NCBI GenBank assembly: GCA_044338255.1
Contig: JBIILZ010000030.1
Coordinates: 1-35,212, forward strand
Source: CAIUVD01 sp044338255
GTDB lineage: Bacteria; Planctomycetota; UBA11346
DNA: 35,212 nt
Reading direction: 5' to 3'
Shown in pieces: positions 1 to 7,366 of this stretch (the first letter of the stretch is position 1; every line of letters begins with the position of its first letter). The notes below the pieces were generated by a model. That model searched no databases. It saw nothing but the letters and a program-made list of their open reading frames with translations, and was not told the DNA's origin. The position numbers were made by a program, and so were the translations under genes.

Positions 1-166
1 TACCAGCCTGTCGGGAATAGATTCGGTCGGCTGACTCGGTCTCGTACGGCATCTCCGGCGTTGGCAAAACGGTCAGATAGCTCCCGCTATCCGCCCGCTT
101 TGCCGCCTTGGATCTGCCGCACGATCCCTTCGCCATTCTCGTCGGCCTATCTCCGACAGGCTCCTA
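1..166. mobile_element. MITE-like 162-bp element, copy 1
   Basis: Positions 3-164 are a 162-bp unit flanked by TA on both sides (1-2 and 165-166). Its ends are imperfect inverted repeats built around CCTGTCGG at the left and CCGACAGG at the right. An inverted copy of exactly the same length lies at 32342-32503; aligning them by eye gives about 150 of 162 matching bases. A small internal hairpin (GATAGC-GGGA-GCTATC in the copy-2 orientation) sits near the middle. Short length, terminal inverted repeats, TA flanks and lack of a transposase fit a non-autonomous element mobilised by an IS630/Tc1-like enzyme; the family assignment is inference. The window starts exactly at the left TA, so nothing can be said about what lies further left. 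Confidence 0.7.
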
Positions 167-203
167 GGCTTCCGGCAACGCAGCAGAGGCGCAATACCCA
201 CAT

Positions 204-232
204 AAAAAGCCACCGATCAAAGACCGGTGGCT
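204..232 (-). terminator. Leftward intrinsic terminator
   Basis: On the minus strand an 8-bp stem (AGCCACCG / CGGTGGCT, arms 225-232 and 208-215) with a 9-nt loop is followed by a run of T. It probably backs up the nearer terminator at 257-275 for the leftward gene ending at 361. Confidence 0.6.
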
Positions 233-256
233 CAAGAAAAATAGAACTGAAACTGT

Positions 257-275
257 AAAAAACGGCGCGAGCCGT
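257..275 (-). terminator. Leftward intrinsic terminator
   Basis: On the minus strand the hairpin ACGGC-TCGC-GCCGT (arms 271-275 and 262-266) is followed by five or six T residues. It lies downstream of the leftward gene at 361-777. Confidence 0.6.
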
Positions 276-360
276 GCCTATGCAAGGCGCCGGAAGCCGA
301 CGCATGGTCAACCATGCTAGGCTTCCGGCAACGCCGCAGAGGCGCGACTCCCGCCGTTTT

Positions 361-777
361 TTACCGTTTGGCGGCGCCGGCGGTGGCGAAGCAGCCTTGC
401 TCGCTGATGAAGGACTTGGCCTTCAGATCCATGTCCGAGGTGGTGATCAACCAGCCGGTGACTTTCTGGCTCTTGAACTTGTCGAGCTTCTGGAGCTTGT
501 CGCGCATCTCGACGAAGGCTTCGCTGTCCTTGGGCGTGACCTTGCTGTCACGGCGCTTGATGTCGACGAACCACACGTCCTTGCGGCCACGGGCGAGGAC
601 GATGCGACCAGTGCCTTCCATGCCGAAATCCTTGACCGGTACGGCTTCGACACTTTGAAACACCGGCAGACGGGTGTCGTCAGGACCGACGGCATTGACC
701 ACTTCAGCGGGTAGGGGGTGACCGGCTTTTAGCAGGCGGATGATGGCTTCTTCCGTTGCTCGAATCGCGATGCGCAC
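361..777 (-). CDS. Small protein with a possible PD-(D/E)xK nuclease-like core
   Basis: A 138-residue leftward protein. The GTG start at 777 is preceded by AAGGAG at a 5-nt distance, which fixes the start well. Nothing upstream in frame is better supported. Residues near 67-77 (VWFVDIKRR) followed about 40 residues later by GWLITTSDMDLKAKSF resemble the beta-strand (D/E)xK and following strand-helix of Mrr-like and other PD-(D/E)xK folds, where the second strand often reads V(T/I)TS and is followed by a helix with A/K. This is a motif-level impression; the upstream acidic residue of such an active site cannot be placed with certainty. It has two leftward terminators downstream and lies 249 bp from trpD, so it is probably a separate transcript. 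Function unknown. Confidence 0.6.
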   Translation of the reverse strand: MRIAIRATEEAIIRLLKAGHPLPAEVVNAVGPDDTRLPVFQSVEAVPVKDFGMEGTGRIVLARGRKDVWFVDIKRRDSKVTPKDSEAFVEMRDKLQKLDKFKSQKVTGWLITTSDMDLKAKSFISEQGCFATAGAAKR

Positions 778-1026
778 AGGGACTCCTTGGTCGACAGTTG
801 TAAGTGTTTCAGTTGGAAAGAACGTCTAGCTCGGCGGCTGCTAGCTTATTGAAGGCGAGGAGTCTAGCGAAAACTGCCGAAACTCAAGGTCGGGTATGTG
901 TAAGCTCTGCATCACTCCACAAGCCGTTGATGGCTGTGGGGTCAGTTACCCTACCAATGGGGGTTGGACTGCGCAAAAGCTGGGTGAACGATCGCTAACG
1001 GACGATTATTTTTCCGTCAACGATGC
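778..1026. other. Intergenic spacer with no supported gene
   Basis: This 249-bp spacer between the small leftward gene and trpD contains a short palindrome around CTAGC/GCTAG near 826-844 and an ACGGA/TCCGT stem near 1000-1018 that could help end trpD transcription. No ribosome-binding site plus plausible coding frame was seen. Confidence 0.4.
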
Positions 1027-2061
1027 CTATGCGTCGAGTCCGGCGACGGCGCGTGCTACGCGACGATGACGTGCATAAGACATCGCCACGGCCTTGCTCG
1101 CCAACAATTCGCGGACTTCGTCGATGGTGCTGCTGCTCCCTGGATGCGCATCTCCGCGCCAGCAATCGAGGGCGAGGGCGGCATTGGCGACGACCATATC
1201 GTGCAGCGGACCGGTTTCCTCGCCCGCCAGCAGGCTCTGGAAGATCCGGGCGTTTTCCGGCGCATCACCGCCGGGCAGGGCGGCATGGTCGAGGCCGTGA
1301 TGATGGAAATGCTCGACGATGCGGTGGTGGGTGTGGCCGTCGGCGACTTCCCAGAGATGGGTCGGGCCGGTGATCGAGACTTCATCGATGCCGGGATGAC
1401 CGCGCACGACGATGCTGCGCTCGACGCCGAGCAGGGTCAGGGCCCCGGCGATCACCTGGGCGGTGGCCTCATTGGTGACCCCGACCACCTGTCGGCTCGG
1501 TCGGCAGGGATTGGCGAGGGGGCCGGCAAGGTTGAAGATCGTGCGCCCAGCGACCAGCTTGCGCATGCCGGCGACCTTGGCCACAACCGGGTGGAAGGCG
1601 CGCGCAAAGAGGAAGCAGATGCCGGTCTTGGCGAAGATTTCGGCGATTTGCGGCGGACTCAGCTGAAAGGGGATGCCCAGGGCATCGAGCAGGTCGAAGC
1701 TCCCATTGGGACGTTTCGAGCCGCGATTGCCATGCTTGGCGATCGGCACCCCGGCGGTGGCGAGGACGAAGGCGACGGTGGTCGAGACATTGTAGCGCGT
1801 CAGGTCGCTGCCGCCGGTACCGCACAGGTCCATGCTCGGGCCGGGCAGGGGAATCTGCACCGCGCGTTGCAGGAGGAGCTTGACCACGGTCGCGAGTTCG
1901 AGGGCGGTCTCGCCGCGGATGGCCCAGCAGCGGAGGATTTCCGCCCCGTCGGCGGCCACGACCTGCGCATCCAGCAACCCGTGCAAGAGCAGTTCGACCT
2001 GCTCCTCGTCCATACCATGCGGCTGATCGATCCAGGTATGAGCTTTGGCGAGGATGGTCAT
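1027..2061 (-). CDS. trpD: Anthranilate phosphoribosyltransferase
   Basis: A 344-residue enzyme that transfers phosphoribose from PRPP to anthranilate, the second dedicated step of tryptophan synthesis. Family signatures are in order: GTGGS at 81-85 (PRPP pyrophosphate loop), NVSTTVAF at 91-98, KHGNRGS at 109-115, FARAFHPVV at 152-160, NLAGPLANP at 177-185 and GIDEVS at 224-229 (metal-binding DE pair). Length is normal for TrpD. The usual SGSADxLEALG segment after KHGNR reads NGSFDLLDALG, a mild divergence. No other trp gene is present, so the pathway is scattered here. It follows the SBP-OmpA gene on the same strand with an 88-bp gap, so co-transcription is possible. No strong Shine-Dalgarno is visible before the ATG at 2061. 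Confidence 0.92.
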   Translation of the reverse strand: MTILAKAHTWIDQPHGMDEEQVELLLHGLLDAQVVAADGAEILRCWAIRGETALELATVVKLLLQRAVQIPLPGPSMDLCGTGGSDLTRYNVSTTVAFVLATAGVPIAKHGNRGSKRPNGSFDLLDALGIPFQLSPPQIAEIFAKTGICFLFARAFHPVVAKVAGMRKLVAGRTIFNLAGPLANPCRPSRQVVGVTNEATAQVIAGALTLLGVERSIVVRGHPGIDEVSITGPTHLWEVADGHTHHRIVEHFHHHGLDHAALPGGDAPENARIFQSLLAGEETGPLHDMVVANAALALDCWRGDAHPGSSSTIDEVRELLASKAVAMSYARHRRVARAVAGLDA

Positions 2062-2149
2062 GATGCGTTCAGTGTGCAGCCGTTGGCAAGTCGCAAGAGG
2101 TCGCTCACCGCTTCAAGCAGAGACCCCTTGATCCAGAGCGGTTCGGTGA

Positions 2150-3865
2150 TTATTCGAGGGTGAACCACTGCACTTCGACGCGGCGGTTCTTCTCGGCATC
2201 TGGACCGGCGGGTTCGTCCCAGCCGCGGCCGACGGCCTCGATGCGCTGCGGATCGAGCTTGAGGCGCTCGATGAGCACGCGTTTGACCTCGCTGGCGCGC
2301 TGCTTGGAAAGTTCGATGGCTTTCAGGCCCATGCTCTTGACCAGGGCTTCGCCGCCTTGCTTGCGGAACTCCTCGACGCGGGTGTTGTCGACATGGCCGC
2401 GGAGGACGATCAGTGAGCCCGGGCTGACTTGCAGATAGGATTTGATCGAGCTCAGGAACTGGGTGTTTTCAGCCCGGGTCATGTCCAAGGTCGAGGAATT
2501 GGGCTCGAAGAAGAAACGCACATCTTTCGACAGCAGCGGCGCGCCTTCCAAGGAGGCTCCGGCGGCGGAACGGATCGGGGCGATGGCGATACGCTGATCC
2601 TTGAACTCCCCGGCGGTCTGCAAAGTGGTGAGGGAGGTAGTGGCCAGGAAGCGTTCATGATCGGCGGGATTGGGGATGAGCTTCGGCCCGTAGGCGGCGA
2701 TGGCCGACTGGAAGATGCCGCCGAAGGAACCCGCGGAATCGATGGTGCCGTTGAAGAAGGCGATGTTCTCCGGGAGGTTCGAGAGATGGACTCGCGCCAG
2801 TTCGGTCTTGGTCCGGGCGCGATCCCAGGCGAAGGCCTTCATCAGCGTTTCCAGGTTGGCATCGGGATTGTCGCGGACCTGCTGGTTGCCCCAGATCAGG
2901 CCATGCACCAAGCCCGCCACCTGTTCGGCATGGCTTTCGGCCCAGGCGCGATTGAAGACCAGGATGTCGGCGACCATCAGCAGGTTCTTGTTACTCACCA
3001 GCAGGCGGGCTTTGCCGTTGTTGGCTTCGAGGACATCGTAGACCCGCGGGGCCCAGCTGATGCAGCCGGCGAGGCGGGGTTGCTGGCGTTTGAGCTCGCT
3101 GGCGAAGAGGTCCGCCGCCGAGAACGCGTCTTCGCAGTAGACCACCCCGATCTTGTCGGCATCGGGGTGTTGGGTGAGGTCGGCCAAGACCTGGATGCCG
3201 ATCCCGGCTTCGCTGGCGAGGTAACGGATCAGGAAATCGGATTCGTTGAACTGCGCCGAGGAGATGATCTGTCCACGCAGGGCGTTGATGCTCGGGATGT
3301 CATTGCGCACGATGATCGCATCGGCGCCGCGCGAGTAGCTGATCTGCACCGGGACGGTGACATTGAATTGCCGCCCGAGCACCGCCAAAGTGTCGACGGT
3401 GGTCGCCAGCACCGGGATCTTGCCGCTGTTGACGTCGGAAAAGAGATCGACCTCGCTGCGCTTCAAGCGTACCTGGAAGCCGTGGACCTTGGCGAAATGG
3501 CTGTCGGGATTGGGGTCCATGCCGCGGTTGGCGACGATGAGGCCCGCATAGCCCGCGTATTCGCTGATGCTGACATCGATGATGGTATCCGAGCCGGTAT
3601 AAGGTCCGGCCTTGTCGAGGTGCGGGACGCTCAAGGCCGGTTCGATGGTCTTGGGGGCGTTCGCATCCAGCACATCGACGGCGGGTGCTCCGGTCGAGTT
3701 GCTGACCGAGACCGGTGCCGGCACTACCAGTGGCACAGCTATCGGCGTCGCCGGTTGCGGACGCATCGCCAGCCAAGCACCCAGGCCGACCAATCCGCCG
3801 ACGAGGATGAGCGTGAAGAAAACGCCGAAGCCCGTGAGACGCGGTCCTGGAGGAGTGTCATTCAT
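2150..3865 (-). CDS. Solute-binding domain-OmpA hybrid, membrane anchored
   Basis: A 571-residue envelope protein. The start at 3865 (MNDTPPG) has AAGG 8 nt upstream and puts a hydrophobic segment at about residues 10-32, an N-terminal anchor or uncleaved signal. Residues about 70-400 look like a two-lobed periplasmic substrate-binding domain of the phosphate/taurine-transporter type (TIIDVSISEYAGYAG, then strands and helices ending near an IAAYGPKL segment). Residues about 450-571 form an OmpA/MotB peptidoglycan-binding domain: VRFFFEPNSSTLD, LIVLRGHVDN, LSKQRASEVKRVL and NRRVEVQW at the end. Such fusions have no adjacent permease genes here, so a role in sensing or tethering at the cell wall is more likely than classical import; this is inference. 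The gene is 23 bp downstream of the two-TM coiled-coil gene. Confidence 0.8.
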   Translation of the reverse strand: MNDTPPGPRLTGFGVFFTLILVGGLVGLGAWLAMRPQPATPIAVPLVVPAPVSVSNSTGAPAVDVLDANAPKTIEPALSVPHLDKAGPYTGSDTIIDVSISEYAGYAGLIVANRGMDPNPDSHFAKVHGFQVRLKRSEVDLFSDVNSGKIPVLATTVDTLAVLGRQFNVTVPVQISYSRGADAIIVRNDIPSINALRGQIISSAQFNESDFLIRYLASEAGIGIQVLADLTQHPDADKIGVVYCEDAFSAADLFASELKRQQPRLAGCISWAPRVYDVLEANNGKARLLVSNKNLLMVADILVFNRAWAESHAEQVAGLVHGLIWGNQQVRDNPDANLETLMKAFAWDRARTKTELARVHLSNLPENIAFFNGTIDSAGSFGGIFQSAIAAYGPKLIPNPADHERFLATTSLTTLQTAGEFKDQRIAIAPIRSAAGASLEGAPLLSKDVRFFFEPNSSTLDMTRAENTQFLSSIKSYLQVSPGSLIVLRGHVDNTRVEEFRKQGGEALVKSMGLKAIELSKQRASEVKRVLIERLKLDPQRIEAVGRGWDEPAGPDAEKNRRVEVQWFTLE

Positions 3866-3888
3866 GGGCAGAACCTTACGGGCATCGG

Positions 3889-4761
3889 TTAATTGGTCAC
3901 GCTGGGTTTTTCCCGCTGTCGGATCCCAGGCCCGGGTCCAGAGGTCGGGCTGGGCGGCAGGGGTGGGGCATCCTCCCACGCCAGGTCGCTGGTCAGACGC
4001 TGATCACGCATCCAGCGATTGGTGTTGGCCAAAGAATCGCCGAGTCCCTGGATGGTCATCGACAGGCTGCTGCCATCGGTGCCGCCGGCGGCGAGCAGGG
4101 ATTGCTCGCGCAGCAGTTCGGCCTGCTGGCGCAGGCGTTCGATCTCGGCGTCGAGGTAGGCGAGACGCGCGCGCGCCTCCTCGAATTGCTGCAGGCGGGT
4201 GCGTACGATGGTCAACTGGCCTTCGAGGCTGGTGGCCAGTTCCGGGCTGGCCTCGGCGGTGCTTTGCGCCTGACGCCGTTCGAGCTCGGCGAGCTTCTTG
4301 TTCAAGGTCCGACGCTCGTCGCTGCTGGTCTCGGCAACCGTCTGCACCGCCGTCCGTGCCGCGAGCAGGCGCAGATGCAGCCAGCAGAGCTGCCGCAACT
4401 GCTCATCCTGCTGGGCGAGCAGGGCCTCGCCATCGCGGTTGAGGGAGAGGATCAGTCGGCAGCGTTCCTCGAGCGCCTGATGCTCGGCGAGGGCTGCGGG
4501 ATCGAGCTGGGTGAGCAGCGCCGCGCGGCGATCGGGCAGCGCTGGCACCGCCTGTTGGGCATCGACCAGGGCACGGAAACGCCGGCTGGAGGTGAGGGCC
4601 ATGAGATAGCCGATCTCGACTCCGGCCCCGACCAGCAAGAGTCCGGGATGGATGAAGAATCCCACCAGGCCCACCGCCGCCAGGCCCAGCCAGTTGGGCG
4701 GTAGGGGCATGCCCAGCGGTCGGGCATTGAAGGCCGCCCATAGATATGTGCCCAGGCCCAT
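3889..4761 (-). CDS. Two-TM protein with cytoplasmic coiled coil
   Basis: A 290-residue protein of unknown function. The ATG at 4761 has GGAG 8 nt upstream. The frame stays open upstream to 4887 through a 15-bp tandem repeat, so a longer N-terminus with GDLLPG-type repeats cannot be excluded, but the ribosome-binding site favours 4761. Residues about 20-55 hold a hydrophobic hairpin (NWLGLAAVGLVGFFIHPGLL, then a second segment), followed by a mostly helical region rich in Gln, Glu, Arg and Leu (about 65-240), probably a coiled coil. The last 20 residues are Pro-rich. It sits between a secreted HEAT protein and an SBP-OmpA hybrid on the same strand, so the three may form one envelope assembly. 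Confidence 0.75.
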   Translation of the reverse strand: MGLGTYLWAAFNARPLGMPLPPNWLGLAAVGLVGFFIHPGLLLVGAGVEIGYLMALTSSRRFRALVDAQQAVPALPDRRAALLTQLDPAALAEHQALEERCRLILSLNRDGEALLAQQDEQLRQLCWLHLRLLAARTAVQTVAETSSDERRTLNKKLAELERRQAQSTAEASPELATSLEGQLTIVRTRLQQFEEARARLAYLDAEIERLRQQAELLREQSLLAAGGTDGSSLSMTIQGLGDSLANTNRWMRDQRLTSDLAWEDAPPLPPSPTSGPGPGIRQREKPSVTN

Positions 4762-4823
4762 TAGCAGGTCTCCACGCAGAAGGACTCCAGGCAGCAGGTC
4801 TCCAGGCAGCAGGTCTCCACGTT
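4762..4823. repeat. Four 15-bp tandem units between genes
   Basis: Units start at 4764, 4779, 4794 and 4809 with consensus GCAGGTCTCCAGGCA; the second is degenerate. They fill almost the whole gap between the stop of the HEAT gene and the start of the coiled-coil gene. On the minus strand three units contain GGAGACCTGC, and the unit nearest the start provides the GGAG that serves as its ribosome-binding site. Confidence 0.85.
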
Positions 4824-6298
4824 TAGAGGGTGGCCGTGATGCCGCGACGTTTGAGAGCCTGCCGGAGGAGTTCGATCTCCGGACCATGATCGGGGGCCTT
4901 GGTCTTGGTCTCGTTGGCCTTCTCGAGTTCGTGCTCGGAACGCTCCTTGAGCTCGCGCACGACCTCGGTGAGGGCGTTGATGGCCTCGCTCCCGCCGAGA
5001 TCGTCGAGGATCATGATCAAGGACAGGCGCAGGGTCTGTTCATTGGTCGGCAGGGCGTTGATGCGCTTGGAGATGACCGGCGACCAGCGCTCGGGATGAT
5101 CGGCGCGCAGCACCGTCAAGGCCCGCGCCGGCCAGCCGGGAGAGATGCGTCCCGCGGGCAGGCCGAGGACCGCATCGAGCAGCGGCGCGAGGTCGTCGAC
5201 CGGCCACTTGGCGAGGGTTCCGGCGTCGATCTCCATGGCCGGGTCATGCAACGCGGCGAGGAACGCATCGCGCTCGCCAAGGTGGGCGATCTCGGCGCGG
5301 TGATCGCCTAGCCACACCCGCCACGCCTTGCCGGGGGCGGCGCCGTAGCCGGTGATGGCGCGCAGGGTCTCGGCGGCCATCGTCCGCACGTCGCCGCTGG
5401 CGTCGCCGTCGGCGAGCTCGACGAGCGTCGCCACCGCCCGGTAATCGCCGCTCGTCGACAACCCGCGCACGGCGAGGAACTGCGTCCAGGCGGAGGCTTC
5501 CGGGGCCCGTCCGGCGCGATCGGGATCGGCAGCGATGCTCGTCAGCGGCGGGCACAACCGCGTATCGCCGAGGTTGGCGACCGCCTCTAGCAAGGCGTCG
5601 CGACGGGTATCTTTGAGCGTGCCAAAAAGGGCGATGATCGTCGGCAGCGAGCTGACGCGGGCGGTGAGTACACCAAGAGTCTCGCGCATGGCGCGTTTCA
5701 CGAGGTCGTCGGGTTCGTTGTCCTGGCGGGTGAGCGGTTCGAGGGCGCGGATGTCGGTGCTGCCCACCAGGCTTTTGGCGGCGGCTTCGCGGATCTGCGA
5801 TTCGGGGGCCTGCAAGAGTTCGAGCTGGCGCAGGAAGACGTCGTTACCGCTGCATTGCCCGAGGGCCAGGGCCGAGAGCTCACGGACACGCGCTTCCCGA
5901 TCGCGTGACAGCTTCAGAACGAGGGGGGCCGGAGTCGGGCCACCGATGCCGGCGCAGACCTGCACCAGGCGCGCGCGCAGGCGCCAATCGCGGTCCTCGG
6001 CGAGCACCGTCAGATCGCTGATGACTTCCGGATGGCGGCCGCCTTCGAGGATCAGCGTGCGGATGGCCTTGGCCTGCGCGCGCGGGTCTTCACCGGTGAG
6101 GTCGCCGAGGGCCACCGCCCAGGGTTTGTCATTCGGCGGTTTGGTCGGCGATACCCAGCCGGCGACGGTTTTCGCCGCCCCGATCATGTCCATGCCGTGG
6201 ACCTCACCGCCGTCGCCGGTGGGTTCGGCGGCGTTCGCCGGGGTCGCCGCGACCACGACGCTGAAAGCCAAGAACAGGGGAAGTCCGATACCACGCAT
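4823..6298 (-). CDS. Secreted HEAT-repeat protein
   Basis: A 491-residue protein with a classical signal peptide (MRGIGLPLFLAFSVVVAATPANAA, likely cleaved after the final Ala-x-Ala). The mature part is built of repeated helical pairs typical of HEAT/PBS-lyase-like repeats, for example DWRLRARLVQVCAGIGG, DREARVRELSALALGQC, ESQIREAAAKSLVG and DVRTMAAETLRAITGYG. The C-terminus has a charged helical stretch near 455-475. HEAT repeats are protein-interaction scaffolds, so no reaction can be assigned. First gene of the leftward trio that ends with the SBP-OmpA hybrid. No clear Shine-Dalgarno precedes the ATG. Confidence 0.8.
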   Translation of the reverse strand: MRGIGLPLFLAFSVVVAATPANAAEPTGDGGEVHGMDMIGAAKTVAGWVSPTKPPNDKPWAVALGDLTGEDPRAQAKAIRTLILEGGRHPEVISDLTVLAEDRDWRLRARLVQVCAGIGGPTPAPLVLKLSRDREARVRELSALALGQCSGNDVFLRQLELLQAPESQIREAAAKSLVGSTDIRALEPLTRQDNEPDDLVKRAMRETLGVLTARVSSLPTIIALFGTLKDTRRDALLEAVANLGDTRLCPPLTSIAADPDRAGRAPEASAWTQFLAVRGLSTSGDYRAVATLVELADGDASGDVRTMAAETLRAITGYGAAPGKAWRVWLGDHRAEIAHLGERDAFLAALHDPAMEIDAGTLAKWPVDDLAPLLDAVLGLPAGRISPGWPARALTVLRADHPERWSPVISKRINALPTNEQTLRLSLIMILDDLGGSEAINALTEVVRELKERSEHELEKANETKTKAPDHGPEIELLRQALKRRGITATL

Positions 6299-6456
6299 GG
6301 GCCGAATCGTGGCCAGCAGTCGGCGGCCCGGAAGGGGAAACCGCCCGCGCCCTTGCCCCCAGTGACAATGGTGGACACTGCAGCGCTTTGCTGCCGTGCT
6401 ATTGGCGCGGTAGCAGGTTGAGCTTACCTCGCATCTCTCCCCTCGAAGGATTTTTC

Positions 6457-7365
6457 ATGAGCGCCATGTTCGGCACCTGGATCGGCAGCAACGCTGCCGG
6501 CGTTTGGCACCCGCAGATCGATCCCGCGTTGGTTGACGATCCGCGTTTCCCCGCCCTCCTGGCTGCGGCCAAGGGTGGCGTGGACTTCAGCGGCGCCGTG
6601 GTGCTGGTCACCGGCGCCTCCGATCCGCATTCGATCGGCTATGCCATCGCCCGCAATTTCGCCCAGGGCGGAGCCAAGGTCGTGATCACCGGTTCACGTG
6701 ATCTGGCGAAGATCACCGCCACCGCCGAACAACTCGTGGCCGAGGCCGGCGCCGGCAGCGTGCTCCCCGCCCAGGTCAATCAGGGCGACCTGCCTCAGCT
6801 CGACCAGCTCCTCGAGCACCTCAAGGCGCAGAACCTCGCCCTGACCCACGTTTATCCGTTCGCGGCCATCAACCACCCGGCGTTGTTCGTGGGCATCAAA
6901 CCCGACGACTACCTGCGGGTGTTCAGCGTCAACGTCTTCGGCGTCTACCACCTCTGCGGCCAGCATGCACGGCGGGCCCCGCGTAGCGCACCGTGGTATG
7001 TGTGCGTGCCGTTGTCGCCGAATGATGGCCGTCTGCAGGGCTCGGGGCTGTATCCGGCCACCAAGCAGGCTCTGCTGCCGATCGTCATCCAGGGTCAGAA
7101 CGAGGTCGGCGACCGCCGCAACGGCCACTACATCGGCATGTCGATCGCCTGGACGCGTTCGGCGCTGATGAGCGGGCTCGATGCCGGCGTCGATGCCGCC
7201 AAGGCCCAGGGCCTGCAAGTCTACGAGACCCGCGACACCGCCGACGTCGCGACCCTAATCGGCACCCCCGGGGCGCAGGGTCTCAAGGGTACCGTCGTCG
7301 ACGCAGCCGGCGGTTTCGGACGGGTCGCGGCCAAGGACATGGCCAAGGTCTTCGGAGCCCACTGA
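6457..7365 (+). CDS. SDR ketoreductase resembling the KR domain of type I fatty acid synthase
   Basis: A 302-residue NAD(P)H-dependent short-chain dehydrogenase. The ATG at 6457 has GAAGGA 6 nt upstream. The nucleotide-binding turn is TGASDPHSIG at 52-61 on a VVLVTG strand. The catalytic triad is probably Ser187 (in VPLSPNDG), Tyr199 and Lys203 (YPATK). Several stretches recall the KR domain of fungal and mycobacterial type I FAS rather than FabG: YPFAAIN at 133-139, PLSPNDGxxxGSGLY before the active Tyr, and IAWTRSALMSGLD at 230-242, matching FAS motifs of the kind PFAAI, LSPNHGxFGGDGxY and IGWxRGTGLM. That likeness is from memory of the families. It probably reduces a 3-oxoacyl thioester. 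The next gene starts 1 nt after its stop. Confidence 0.75.
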   Translation: MSAMFGTWIGSNAAGVWHPQIDPALVDDPRFPALLAAAKGGVDFSGAVVLVTGASDPHSIGYAIARNFAQGGAKVVITGSRDLAKITATAEQLVAEAGAGSVLPAQVNQGDLPQLDQLLEHLKAQNLALTHVYPFAAINHPALFVGIKPDDYLRVFSVNVFGVYHLCGQHARRAPRSAPWYVCVPLSPNDGRLQGSGLYPATKQALLPIVIQGQNEVGDRRNGHYIGMSIAWTRSALMSGLDAGVDAAKAQGLQVYETRDTADVATLIGTPGAQGLKGTVVDAAGGFGRVAAKDMAKVFGAH

Positions 7366-7366
7366 G

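Larger units (their letters stand above)
164..345. repeat. 29-bp direct repeat with nested stem-loop
   Basis: A 29-bp sequence beginning CTAGGCTTCCGGCAACGC occurs at 164-192 and again at 317-345 with one mismatch. The second copy forms the right arm of a stem (GCCGGAAGCC at 289-298 with GGCTTCCGGC at 320-329) that encloses a further palindrome GCATGGT-CA-ACCATGC at 302-317. The MITE-like element abuts the first copy at its CTAG, which suggests it inserted into, or next to, an intergenic repeat. No gene is supported in 167-360; the ORFs there are rich in Arg and Ser and look like chance frames. Confidence 0.5.

Noticed and set aside
1066..2163. A 365-codon rightward open frame opposite trpD, and similar long frames opposite other genes (2429-3892, 25814-24525, 27640-28791)
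   Set aside because: They mirror well-identified genes on the other strand; high GC leaves antisense frames open. Their proteins show no family motifs and no ribosome-binding sites.
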